Of a stretch of DNA of 64,000 nt, positions 25,046-33,914 are shown in pieces (within the stretch, counting starts at the first letter, position 1; each line of letters opens with the position of its first letter). Location of the stretch: the NCBI GenBank assembly GCA_963841205.1, contig CAWJCH010000040.1:310001-374000 (forward strand). Reading direction: 5' to 3'. The DNA comes from CAWAWP01 sp963841205. GTDB taxonomy: Bacteria; Chloroflexota; Ktedonobacteria; Ktedonobacterales; JADMIN01. A program made the translations under genes and the position numbers. The notes under the pieces were generated by a model, which saw nothing but the letters and a program-made list of their open reading frames with translations, was not told the origin of the DNA and did no database searches.

Positions 25046-26223
25046 AGTGTCCCGGTTTGGAGACCGTTCAGCATTAGGCGACAACCAGTGTTTGCGTAGC
25101 CCATCTCCTTCAGGACGTCGCGGAGTAGTCGAGCGCCATGGGGCGTGCCGTTTGCTTCGAGGATCGGCGGTGCGGCCCGATTGGGTCGGACGACTGGACG
25201 GGAGTTCGCATCGAGGGTGGCAAAAGCTTTGGCCATGGCGTATCGTGCATTGCCGCATCATGGAGCGCGGATGCCGACCGCCTGGCGCGTTGCCAGAGCA
25301 GCGAGGTGCACTGGCAGCCATGGTCGGAGTGATGAATGCCCCCCTCGCCCGGCCGCCGGTTCCAGACGGCCATCTCCAGCGCGGCCACGACTCGTTCGGA
25401 GCGCAGGTGATCGGCCATGGACCAGCCCACGACCCGGCGGCTGCACGCGACCAAGATCACGGCCAGATACCGGAACCCCTCATACTGAGTCGGCACGTAC
25501 GTGCTATCCGCCACCCAATATCCGCCACCCCGAGCGCGTTGAGGACGGGCGCCGCGAAGGTGCGCTGGACCAGGTCCGGGGCCAGCTCGGCCTGGGGATC
25601 GCGCTGCGTCGTGTGAAACGGGCGCCGGCGATGGCACCCAACCAGACCGGCGCCCCGCAGGAGGCGCGCGATGCGCTGGCGCCCGCAGCGCGTTCCCGCA
25701 CTCGCCAATTCTGCGTGGACGCGCGGCACGCCAGAGGTGCCGCGGCTTGCGTGATGGATCAGCCGGATGTGCTCGACCACCTGCTCGTCGGCCTGGGCAG
25801 GTGCCGAGCGGTCGCGCTGGCGCCACGCTATTAGCCGCGGGGGAGACACCCAGCACCCGGCGGAGAGTGACGACGGCATGGGTGGCCTGCTCGCGCTCCA
25901 CAAACTCGTAGGCGACTAGCGGATCGAATTGGTCTCCTGCGCGGGAGATGCGCCGCGGCTTTTTTCAGGATCTCGCGCTCCTCGCGCAGGATCCGGTTCT
26001 CGCGCCGGAGTCGGCGCAACTCCTCCTGGTCGTCACTCGTCAGCCCGTCGCGGCGTTTCCCCTCGTCGAGATCCGCCTGCTTGAGCCAGAGCCGCAACGT
26101 TTCGCCGGTCATACCCAACTCCCGGGCGATCTCAGCATGGGGCTTGTCGCTCGTGCGCGAGTTGGATCGCTTCATTACGAAACTCTGGCGGATAGGGTGG
26201 CATAGGTTTCGACCTGCGAACAC
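25046..26223 (-). pseudogene. Degenerate IS3-family insertion sequence (orfA plus orfB)
   Basis: OrfA (about 26175-25950) keeps the helix-turn-helix HAEIARELGMTGETLRLWLK and the leucine-zipper RRLRRENRILREEREILKK, then leaves frame at Lys-Lys-Ala-Ala-Ala. OrfB is spread over at least three frames: RLIHHASRGTSGVPRVHAEL, the DDE segment YWVADSTYVPTQYEGFRYLA with the first catalytic Asp, IHHSDHGCQCTSL with the second Asp, and a final AMAKAFATLDANSR piece matching the Glu-containing helix, where the catalytic Glu is not recognisable. Multiple frameshifts rule out activity. No clean terminal repeats are visible. Confidence 0.8.
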
Positions 26224-26873
26224 CTCCTCGGGGCCTTCACCTCAAGCGTACAGGTGGGCACCATAGCGGGTCAACTGAGGTCCGCGTTTTCAGGCGAAGT
26301 TGGATTGAAACGTGTCCGCGTGTGAGGGGGACTCTTTTGGCGTGGTGTGTAGGCGCATACACTTGCCGTTTCTGCCGTTTTTCGAGAACTGCGTGCTGCC
26401 ATTTTTGCCGCACGTTGGCGACGACGGGTGGTGGGGTGCGAGGGGTGGATTGGTCAGGAGCACCTTTCGGGTGATGAAGCATGCCGGCAAATGCATTCGC
26501 GCCCGGAGGGCCCGCGGCCACGAAGCCCGCCTGTGTGGGCTCGGAGCTCTCTCGCACGGGGGCTGCCTCTCGTGGCGGGGAGCGGGGAGGTGTTTTGCGC
26601 GGAGTAGTCGCCAGGCACCATGGGGAGAAGCTGGGGGCGGGGGTGAGGTGATTGGGCCTACGTTAGGCTATCACGCGGAGGTGGGCGTCTGGGACGGACA
26701 AGTGCGGACATTTCCGCTCTTTGCCGGTCAGGTACCGACACGGATTGGGCGGATTTCGCGTCGCGTGCGAGCATTTGCGTTGGCGGAGGGCGAGGGTGCA
26801 AGTGGAGGGGGCGAGGCCGACCTCGCCCCCTCCACTTGCATCATGGCGGTCGTGTCGCGGTGGTGAGGCGGGG
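26224..26873. other. 650-bp region without a convincing gene
   Basis: A plus-strand open frame of 184 codons exists, but its Gly/Arg/Trp-rich composition and lack of motif suggest it is not a gene. The right part holds a long perfect hairpin (26797-26840). Confidence 0.5.
26797..26840. repeat. Hairpin with a perfect 20-bp stem
   Basis: Two 20-base arms beginning TGCAAGTGGAGGGGG pair exactly around a CCGA loop. It lies 33 bases past the stop codon of the minus-strand peptidase gene and lacks a clear T run there, so it may be a transcript-stabilising element or a small inverted-repeat element. Confidence 0.85.
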
Positions 26874-28058
26874 TTAAGCGGTAGGAATTTGGAGGATCTG
26901 GTCGGGGTTGCGGTCGGTGAGCAGGTCAATGCCGTTGACTTGGATGAGGGCCATGTCTTCAAGGCGGACGCCGCCCCAGCCTTCGAGGTAGATGCCCGGC
27001 TCGATGGTGACGATGGCGTTCTCTTGGAGGCCTTCGGTGGCGGCGATGCGGGCGAGGGTGTCTGGGTCGTCGTTGCGCTTCCACGGCAGGGCCGGTAGCT
27101 CGTGGACGGCCATTCCAACGCCGTGCCCCAGGCTGTGGATGTAGGCGTCGCCGTAGCCGGCGTCGATCATGACCTGGCGGGAGGCGGCGTCTACTTCGCT
27201 GCCGTGACGTATGCCGCTTGCGAGGGCGCTTTCGGCGGCGTCCTGCGAAGCGCGGACGACGGCATAGATCTGGCGGAGCTGGTCGGTAGGCTCGCCGAGG
27301 CAGACGGTGCGCGTGAGGTCGGAGCAATAGCCGTCCACGCGGCAGCCGAAGTCGATCAGTAGCGGCTCGCCGGGCTGCGCCTCGCGGTCGGTGGGGACGG
27401 CGTGGGGCTGCGCGCCGCCGGGTCCGCAGGCGACGATGGTGGGGAAGCTGGGCCCTTGGGCGCCGCCAAGGCGCACGAGGTCGTCGAGGCGGAAGGCGAT
27501 CTGGCGCTCGGTCATGCCGGGGCGTATCTCGCGCACGAGCTGGGCGAAGGCGGTGTTGGCGATGGCGGCGGCGCGACGGATGGTGGCGATCTCGGCGGCG
27601 TCTTTGCGGGCGCGCACGTGGGCGAGCAGGTCGTCGCAGGGGACGAGGGCACTTTGGGGGGCGGACGCGGCGAGCGCCTCCGCGAGGCGCTCCCAACGGG
27701 AGTAGGAGAGCCAGTCACGCTCGAAGCCGATGCGACGCAGGCCATGCTCGGCGGCGGCGGAGGCGAGCACGCGCTGCGGAGGCATGGTGTCTATCGAGAG
27801 CACCTGGGCGCCGCTGGCGACGATTTCGTGCTCTTTGCTGATGAGGCTGAAGGTGCCGGCGATGAGGTAGAGGTCGCGCACGGTGAGCAGCGCGAGGCCG
27901 GAGGACTCGGTGATGTCGCCATCCTCGGCGGAGAAGCCGGTGAGATAGCGGCGATTGTGCTGGCTGGCGACGAGCAATGCGTCGAGCTGAGCCCGTTGCA
28001 TGGCGGCGCGCGCCTCGTCGAGACGGCGGCGGTAGTCGGCTGGTTGGGGCGCTGTCAT
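26874..28058 (-). CDS. M24 family metallopeptidase (Xaa-Pro aminopeptidase-like)
   Basis: The 394-residue product has the two-domain architecture of prolidases and aminopeptidase P: a creatinase-like N-terminal domain (about 1-140) and a pita-bread catalytic domain. The dimetal ligands are all visible: two Asp in LIDFGCRVDGYCSDLTRT, His in HSLGHGVG, Glu in VTIEPGIYLEGWG, and Glu in VRLEDMALI. It would release N-terminal residues preceding proline or split X-Pro dipeptides in the cytoplasm. AAGGAG lies 8 bases before the ATG. It is a single gene that ends in a long hairpin. Confidence 0.92.
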   Translation of the reverse strand: MTAPQPADYRRRLDEARAAMQRAQLDALLVASQHNRRYLTGFSAEDGDITESSGLALLTVRDLYLIAGTFSLISKEHEIVASGAQVLSIDTMPPQRVLASAAAEHGLRRIGFERDWLSYSRWERLAEALAASAPQSALVPCDDLLAHVRARKDAAEIATIRRAAAIANTAFAQLVREIRPGMTERQIAFRLDDLVRLGGAQGPSFPTIVACGPGGAQPHAVPTDREAQPGEPLLIDFGCRVDGYCSDLTRTVCLGEPTDQLRQIYAVVRASQDAAESALASGIRHGSEVDAASRQVMIDAGYGDAYIHSLGHGVGMAVHELPALPWKRNDDPDTLARIAATEGLQENAIVTIEPGIYLEGWGGVRLEDMALIQVNGIDLLTDRNPDQILQIPTA

Positions 28059-28347
28059 AGGGTGGCTCCTTGTCGTTGTGACTCAACACATAGCCGAGGA
28101 TGCAGGACTGTCGCGTGGCGATGGCGTGGTTCCTCACCCCCTATCCTCTCTCCCTGCGGGGCGAGGGGGCAGAGGCGTGATCGCGGCGAGGAGCGCCGGC
28201 TGGCGTGCACAGCGGCTGCTGTGCAGAACTCATCTTTGTTCAGTTTGACGTGGGAGATGGCAAGCGGGTGGCGTAGGGTGTGCGTGGCAGCCATGGAGGG
28301 GCGCGTCCTATTATTCTACACGGGGGGATTTCTAGCCGGGGAATTCC
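28059..28347. other. Divergent intergenic region with a GC-rich hairpin
   Basis: About 290 bases between the peptidase and the kinase. Near 28150, CTCTCTCCCTGCGGGGCGAGGGGG forms an imperfect hairpin similar to those at 14060, 19130 and 23285. No gene is seen. Confidence 0.4.
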
Positions 28348-29556
28348 GTGAACTTGTATACCCGAAACGGCGCGCAGCCTCTTCTATCGGATCCGGGTGA
28401 GGATATGGCGCGAGATGAGGTGATGTCTCGCGAGCGCGCAGCGGGATGGCGTACGCATAGCCTGGTGCGGTGGCTGCTGATGGTGCCGCTGTTCTATAAA
28501 GTGCTTTTCGCGAACTCGGCGATCGTGGTGGTCGGGGCGGTGGCGGGGACGGCGATCACGGCGCGGGTGGCGGCGTCGGGCCAGGGGCATGGGATGGATG
28601 TGCCTTTGGCGGCGGGCTTCGCGGTGGTCGGGCTGGCGTTGACAGGGTTGCTCAATGCGCTGCTGCTGCGGGCGGCGCTGGATCCGCTGGCGCGCTTGCA
28701 GGAGGTGGCACGGCGGGTGCGCGCGGGCGATCTGGCGGTGCGGGCGCGTCCTTCGCCGCTGGCGGATGTGGAGATCGCGCAGTTGGCGACTACGTTGAAC
28801 TCGATCCTCGACGAGGTACAGCGGCATCAGGAGCAGATGCGGGCGCTTTCGGGGCGGGTGATCCGCGCGCAGGAGGAGGAGCGACAACGCATCGCACGGG
28901 AGCTGCACGACGATACGGGGCAGGTGCTGACGCTGCTGCTGATCCGGCTGAAGCTGTTGGAGGGGCAGCCGGGCGCGGAGGCGCTGCAGGAGCAGATCGC
29001 CGAGCTGCGTGGGTTGGTCTCCGGCGCGATCGATCAGGTGCGGCAGTTGGCGTTAAATCTGCGGCCGCCGTCGCTGGATCAGTTGGGGCTCGCACCGGCG
29101 TTGCGTTCGTTGGCGACGACCTTCACGGCGAACACGCGAATCCCGGTGGCGCTAGAGCTTCCGCGAACGGCCGTGTGGCTCTCGCCGGAACAGACGATCG
29201 CGGTGTATCGCGTCGCGCAGGAAGCGCTGACCAACGCGGCGAAGCATGCCGACGCGACGAAGATCGCGCTCGCGGTGACGCTGAGCGGCGAGGCGTTGCG
29301 GCTGAGCGTGGGCGACGACGGGCGGGGGTTCGATCCGGAGGCGATCTCGCGACCGGAGGGGCGCGGATCGGAGGGTGGTCCCGGCGTGGGCCTCTTTGGG
29401 ATGGAGGAGCGGGCGCGGCTGGTGGGTGGGACGCTGCGCATCGCCTCCACGCCGGGAGGCGGCACGCAGGTGACGCTGGACCTGCCGATGGTGGGGCGTG
29501 CCGAGGATGAGGCGGCGGGCGAGCGAGTCGACGATGAGGCGAGGGCGGCGCTATGA
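28348..29556 (+). CDS. NarL-type sensor histidine kinase with HAMP
   Basis: The 402-residue kinase has two membrane helices (about 51-72 and 89-110) with a very short outer loop, a HAMP linker (111-160), a HisKA_3 domain with phospho-acceptor His187 in ARELHDDTGQ, and a C-terminal ATPase domain with the N-box NAAKHA and GDDGRGFDPE. The small sensor loop suggests it detects membrane or internal signals. A GTG with GGGG upstream is used; an ATG at 28405 is an alternative. Its TGA overlaps the ATG of the response regulator (ATGA), so they form a two-component pair. Confidence 0.9.
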   Translation: MNLYTRNGAQPLLSDPGEDMARDEVMSRERAAGWRTHSLVRWLLMVPLFYKVLFANSAIVVVGAVAGTAITARVAASGQGHGMDVPLAAGFAVVGLALTGLLNALLLRAALDPLARLQEVARRVRAGDLAVRARPSPLADVEIAQLATTLNSILDEVQRHQEQMRALSGRVIRAQEEERQRIARELHDDTGQVLTLLLIRLKLLEGQPGAEALQEQIAELRGLVSGAIDQVRQLALNLRPPSLDQLGLAPALRSLATTFTANTRIPVALELPRTAVWLSPEQTIAVYRVAQEALTNAAKHADATKIALAVTLSGEALRLSVGDDGRGFDPEAISRPEGRGSEGGPGVGLFGMEERARLVGGTLRIASTPGGGTQVTLDLPMVGRAEDEAAGERVDDEARAAL

Positions 29557-30275
29557 GCCAGGATGGAAGCTCGATACCGACATCGGCGGAATCGGCAGCG
29601 CCCGCGGGGGTGATCCGTATCTTGGTGGCGGACGACCACGCGATCTTTCGCTCCGGGTTGAGGGCGCTGCTCGACGCGCAGCCGGATATGCGCGTGATCG
29701 GCGAGGCGGGGACGGGCGGCGAGGCGGTGGCGTTGACGCGGACGCTGAGGCCGGACGTGATCCTGCTGGACCTGAGCATGCCGGGGATGGATGGACTGAG
29801 CGCGTTGCGCGAGCTGCAGCGCGAGGGGACCCACGCGCGGGCGCTGGTGCTGACGATGCACGCAGAGAACGAGTACCTGTTGCAGGTGCTGGAGGCGGGC
29901 GGCTACGGCTATGTGCTAAAGCAGGCGGTGGACTCGGATCTGTTCGAGGCGATTCGCACGGTGGCGCGCGGCGAGGCGTTCTTGTATCCCGCGGCGGCGA
30001 CGCTGCTGCTCTCGCGTTATCTGGAGGCGCGCAAGGCGGCGGGGGATGAGAAGGAGGCGGACGACGGGCTGAGCGAGCGGGAGCGCGAGGTGCTGGTGCT
30101 GACGGCGGAGGGGTACACGAGCCAGGAGATCGGGGAGCGGCTGGCACTGAGCGCAAAGACGGTGGAGACGTATCGCGGGCGGGTGATGCGCAAGCTGAGG
30201 CTGCACCACCGCGCGGAGCTGGTGCGGTACGCATTGGACGCGGGGCTGTTGCGGGCGCACGAGGAGGGCGAGTAG
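29553..30275 (+). CDS. NarL/FixJ-type response regulator
   Basis: The 240-residue regulator has a receiver domain (about 20-140) with Asp28/Asp29, phospho-acceptor Asp73 in VILLDLSMPG, the LVLTMHAENEYLL switch region and the lysine in YVLKQA. A LuxR-type helix-turn-helix follows (about 173-232; LSEREREVLVLTAEGYTSQE, SAKTVETYRGRVMRKL). It should bind DNA after phosphorylation by the translationally coupled kinase just upstream. Targets are unknown. Confidence 0.93.
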   Translation: MSQDGSSIPTSAESAAPAGVIRILVADDHAIFRSGLRALLDAQPDMRVIGEAGTGGEAVALTRTLRPDVILLDLSMPGMDGLSALRELQREGTHARALVLTMHAENEYLLQVLEAGGYGYVLKQAVDSDLFEAIRTVARGEAFLYPAAATLLLSRYLEARKAAGDEKEADDGLSEREREVLVLTAEGYTSQEIGERLALSAKTVETYRGRVMRKLRLHHRAELVRYALDAGLLRAHEEGE

Positions 30276-30618
30276 ACGTAACGGGCGGCACGTGGCGTAG
30301 AATGAGGGGTGGGCGGCACGCGTGTGTCCGCGCCGGGGCGTGTGGGGCGGGCATACTTGTCGCGTGCTACTGAGTCGCGGCGCTGCAGTGCCGACGGGGT
30401 GCGGACTGCGGTCCGCCAAGCGCCCGGCTACAGTCGAGCATGACTTGGTATGAGACGCTGTGCACCGTGATGATGAACGTCGGGACGTTAAGGCCGGAGT
30501 CAGAGGGCGAGGCTGGCCATGTCCCTACGGTAGGCGAGCGTTCGTGTGGGTCGGTACATAGCCGGTACGTGCCTCGCGTAGGCGGCGCTGGTCGCGGAGC
30601 CGCGGTTGGGGGTGAACG
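30276..30618. other. Intergenic region between two signalling pairs
   Basis: About 340 bases. It contains GCGGACTGCGGTCCGC, a short inverted repeat near 30403, and GGTACATAGCCGGTACG near 30553 as another imperfect dyad. Either could be an operator for the neighbouring regulators. No gene is seen. Confidence 0.4.
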
Positions 30619-31437
30619 GTGATTCGACTGCTGCTGGTCGAGGACCATAAGAAGGTGCGGCAGGCGCTGCGCGAGGGCCTGGAGGCGACCGGCGAGGTGC
30701 GGGTAATCGCGGAGGCTGCGACGGCGCGCGAGGCGGCGACGGTGGTCGAGAGCCTGGGCAATGAGGCGGGCGGGCCGGAGGTTGCGCTGATGGACGTGGA
30801 GCTGCGCGACGCCGAGCTGGGGGCGAGCGCGCAGAGCGGCGTCGGCGCGGCGGTGGCGATCCGGCGGGAGCGGCCGCGCTTCCCGGTGGTGTTCTACTCG
30901 ATCCAGGACGACGATTCCTATTTTCGCGAGTTCCGCGCGGCGGGTATCCTCAGCCACTATGCGTTCGTGCGCAAGAGCAACTATCTGCTGCCGTCGATGC
31001 TGGTGCCGCTGCTGCGCGACGCCGTCGCGGGGCGCAGCTTCATCGATCCGGAGATCGAGGATCGGGTGGACGAGGTGCGCGAGCGCGACGCGACCTCGCC
31101 GAAGGCGCTGCTGGAGCCGAACGAACTTCGCGTGGTGGAGCTGGTGGCGCAGGGGCTGACCAACGAGCAGATCGCGGCGCGGTTAGGTTTCCGGGACGCG
31201 CGGGCGGTCAGCCGCACGAACGGGCGCATCTACGACGCGTGGCGGCTGAGCGACAGCACGACGGACGAGAAGGTTGCCCGCGCCCGCGCGACGCTGATCT
31301 TCGTCACAGACCGGCCGATCATCTGGGACGAGGCGGGGCGGGCGATGGTGCCGGACCGCAAGAATGGGTGGGTGCCACTCTTCGACGATGGGGGCGCGGA
31401 CGAGATGGGCGTGGCGCGCGAGCCGGGCGGAAGGTAG
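30619..31437 (+). CDS. Response regulator with divergent receiver and LuxR-like HTH
   Basis: The 272-residue protein starts LLLVEDHKKVRQALREGL and has phospho-acceptor Asp59 in VALMDVELRDAEL. The usual Thr/Ser switch is in VVFYSIQDDDSYF and the conserved Lys in FVRKSNYLLP. A LuxR-like segment LLEPNELRVVELVAQGLTNE lies at about 165-184, but the recognition helix region is longer than normal, and an unusual C-terminal extension of about 60 residues ends the protein. The start is GTG with GGGGGTG upstream. It lies 8 bases before the large membrane kinase and is probably its partner. Confidence 0.85.
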   Translation: MIRLLLVEDHKKVRQALREGLEATGEVRVIAEAATAREAATVVESLGNEAGGPEVALMDVELRDAELGASAQSGVGAAVAIRRERPRFPVVFYSIQDDDSYFREFRAAGILSHYAFVRKSNYLLPSMLVPLLRDAVAGRSFIDPEIEDRVDEVRERDATSPKALLEPNELRVVELVAQGLTNEQIAARLGFRDARAVSRTNGRIYDAWRLSDSTTDEKVARARATLIFVTDRPIIWDEAGRAMVPDRKNGWVPLFDDGGADEMGVAREPGGR

Positions 31438-31445
31438 GGCGCGCG

Positions 31446-33767
31446 ATGTCACACCTGCTGCAGCCGCTGCTCGCCGGCTCCGCCATTGCGTTGTCGGTCT
31501 TCAGCCTGATGATCTATCTGTGGCTGGGGCTGACGGTCTTGCTGATGGGCGACCGGCGCAGCAAGGTGACGTGGGTCGGCGGCGTTGGGCTGTTGCTGGC
31601 GGCGCTATTCTTCCTCTGCCACGGGGCGATCGTGGGGGCCGGCGTGCCGTCGGGACCTTCGGCGACGGACTTCTGGTGGCACCTGGCGTGGGTGCCGGGG
31701 TTCGCCGCGCCGCTCTTCTGGGCGGCGATTGGGCTGCACTACGCAGGGCTGACGGGTTACCTGCGGCGGCTGCGCTTGCCGGCGCTGGTGGTGGTGGCGG
31801 GCCTCGGCGGCATCTCGGCGGTGCTTGCGCTGCTCAATTGGTCCGCCATTCGGACGTATGGGGACTTTATCCACATGCTCGGCGGGTTGCTGCGGCTGCA
31901 CAGTCCCGTCGAGCCGCTGCCGGAGGGGACGGCGTCGGCGCTCTCGGCGCTGGGATTGTCGTTCGTGGTGTACGTCGCGGCGTGCGCGTGTCTGCCGTGG
32001 GCGTCGCTGGTGGCGCGGCGACGGCTCGCGTCCGCCGCTACGCCTTTGCGAACTGATGGGACGTTGCTGTGGGACGCGGCGGACGCGTGGAGCCGCGCAC
32101 GTCCCGCGCTGCTGGCGGCGTCGCTTTGCATGTTGGGTGCCGGCGCGGTGGCAGCGCTGATCGGCATTGGGGCATCGGTCGCGGAACGGAATGCGCTGCG
32201 TCGGGATGCTTCGACGGGGCTGGGCAGCATACAGGCGCCATCGACGTTGCCGGGGCACATGCCGTTGGCGCTGGTGGCGGCGGATTTGGCGGTGCAGTTG
32301 GCGCTAGCGGGGCTGGGCATAGCGGTGGGCTGGGCGGTGGTGCGGCAGGGCATTCTGGTGGAGCGCCGGCTGCCGCAGCGCGACTTCCGCAGCCGTTGGC
32401 GCGGGACGTCCGCGGTGGCGGGGCTGTTGGCGGTGGTGGTGGCGGGGATGGCGGCGATCATCCCGGTGGCGCTGCCGGAGCTGCTGGTGTTGGTGACGAT
32501 CGTGACGGTGACGTACGCGCTCTTCACATGGGAGGCGTATGGCGAGCACGATCGCATGCTGGCGCAACTGCGACCCTTCATATCGAGCCTGTCGGTCGGG
32601 CACGCGGGGTGGCTGAACGGTGATCCGCACGAGACGGAGCGGAGTGTGGAGGCGCTGTTCACGAGCCTCTGCCGCGACGTGTTGGGCGCGACACGCGGAA
32701 GGTTGACGGTCGCGGCGGGACGTTTGCACCGGACGTTCATGTATGAGGCGTCGATGGAGGGTGAGCAGGCGGCGCCGGATGAACGGGAGTGGACGCTACC
32801 GGTGAGCGATGAGCGCGGCGTGGTGGCGCAATTGGTGTTGGGGCCGCGGGCGGACGGCGCGGGGTATACGTCGGGCGATCTGGAGGTGGCGCGGGCCTGC
32901 GGTCAGCGCATCCTCGACGCGATGGGCGAGTTCGCGGCGGCGCAGGCGGTGGCGTCGCTCGCCCGCCGGCGCGGGCTGGAGGCGGAACTGAGCGCGGCGC
33001 TGCCGAGGCGTGTGTTGCACGATGAGGTGCTGCCGCGGGTGCACCTGGCGATGCTGCGGCTGGAGCAGTTGAAGAGCCGTGCGGGTGCGCCGAGGGGAGT
33101 CGCAGTTCGCGCGGGTGGCGCCTCGACGGAGGCGGAGCATCTGGATGTCGAGGCGGAGCACCTGCGGAAGGAGCTGGCGGAGGTAGTTCGAGAGCTGGCG
33201 ACCACGCACCACGATCTCGCGCTGTTGATGCGGCAGTCGCCGGCGGCGAACCCGCGGCGGGTGGAGCACGGGTTCGTTGGCGCGCTGCGCTCGTCGCTCG
33301 ACGGGGAGTTTAAAGGGACGTTCGACGCGGTGGAATGCGATGCGCCGATTGGGGCGAGCGTGGCGGCGGATGCGCTGCCGGCCATCACGGCGGATCTCTT
33401 GCTGGGCGCGGCATTGGAGGCGATCCGCAATGCGGGGCGGCACGCACGGGGGAGCGATCTGCACCGGCGGCTGGCGCTGGGGGTGGCGTTGACGGCGGAT
33501 GAGCAGTGGGTGACGGTGACGGTGCGCGACGACGGCGTGGGCTTGCAGAATGAGGCGACGCGTGGTCCCAGGGATGAGGCGGCGGGTGACGTGAGCGCCG
33601 AACGCGAGGAGGGCGCGGGCGGCACGCGCACGGGACTGTTGACGCACGGGGCGCTGCTGGCGCTGGTGGGCGGCAGCTTGGTGGTGCGCAGCCAGGCGGA
33701 GTCTGGCACGACGGTGACGGTGCGCGTGCCGCGTGGAAATGGCGGCGGGAGCACTCGCGGGCAGTGA
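31446..33767 (+). CDS. Large multi-pass membrane sensor histidine kinase
   Basis: The 773-residue protein has about eight or nine membrane helices in residues 1-370, a GAF-like cytoplasmic region (about 375-505), a HisKA_3-type dimerisation helix with likely phospho-acceptor His525 in RRVLHDEVLPRVHLAML, and a C-terminal HATPase domain with AIRNAGRHARG and RDDGVGLQ followed by GTTVTVRVPRG. The acidic residue after the phospho-His (HDE) is kept. It follows the second response regulator closely and probably pairs with it. The multi-helix N-terminus suggests sensing within the membrane, but the signal is unknown. A tRNA gene follows. Confidence 0.85.
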   Translation: MSHLLQPLLAGSAIALSVFSLMIYLWLGLTVLLMGDRRSKVTWVGGVGLLLAALFFLCHGAIVGAGVPSGPSATDFWWHLAWVPGFAAPLFWAAIGLHYAGLTGYLRRLRLPALVVVAGLGGISAVLALLNWSAIRTYGDFIHMLGGLLRLHSPVEPLPEGTASALSALGLSFVVYVAACACLPWASLVARRRLASAATPLRTDGTLLWDAADAWSRARPALLAASLCMLGAGAVAALIGIGASVAERNALRRDASTGLGSIQAPSTLPGHMPLALVAADLAVQLALAGLGIAVGWAVVRQGILVERRLPQRDFRSRWRGTSAVAGLLAVVVAGMAAIIPVALPELLVLVTIVTVTYALFTWEAYGEHDRMLAQLRPFISSLSVGHAGWLNGDPHETERSVEALFTSLCRDVLGATRGRLTVAAGRLHRTFMYEASMEGEQAAPDEREWTLPVSDERGVVAQLVLGPRADGAGYTSGDLEVARACGQRILDAMGEFAAAQAVASLARRRGLEAELSAALPRRVLHDEVLPRVHLAMLRLEQLKSRAGAPRGVAVRAGGASTEAEHLDVEAEHLRKELAEVVRELATTHHDLALLMRQSPAANPRRVEHGFVGALRSSLDGEFKGTFDAVECDAPIGASVAADALPAITADLLLGAALEAIRNAGRHARGSDLHRRLALGVALTADEQWVTVTVRDDGVGLQNEATRGPRDEAAGDVSAEREEGAGGTRTGLLTHGALLALVGGSLVVRSQAESGTTVTVRVPRGNGGGSTRGQ

Positions 33768-33825
33768 TGCTGGCTGCTTGCAGGCGCGGAGCGGCGCGTG
33801 CTATGCTGATGGCTGCATTGCGCGC

Positions 33826-33897
33826 GGGACCGTAGCTCAGGGGCAGAGCAGGGGCCTTTTAAGCCTCGTGTCGTGGGTTCGAATCCCACCGGTCTCA
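33826..33897 (+). tRNA. tRNA-Lys (anticodon UUU)
   Basis: A 72-nt cloverleaf: acceptor arms GGGACCG and CGGTCTC (one G-U pair), D stem GCTC/GAGC, anticodon stem GGGGC/GCCTC with loop CTTTTAA giving anticodon UUU, and T arm GTGGG-TTCGAAT-CCCAC. The discriminator is A. The following bases are CCT, so the CCA end is not encoded and must be added by tRNA nucleotidyltransferase. Confidence 0.95.
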
Positions 33898-33914
33898 CCT
33901 TTGTCGGGCTGGTC

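Noticed and set aside
24580..25236. Minus-strand open frame of 218 codons
   Set aside because: Only its first part matches the tail of IS3 OrfB; the rest is proline-rich and crosses the recombinase-stub junction.
26312..26866. Plus-strand open frame of 184 codons downstream of the IS3 relic
   Set aside because: No recognisable domain, odd Trp/Gly/Arg composition, and it runs through the perfect 20-bp hairpin and into the end of the convergent peptidase region.
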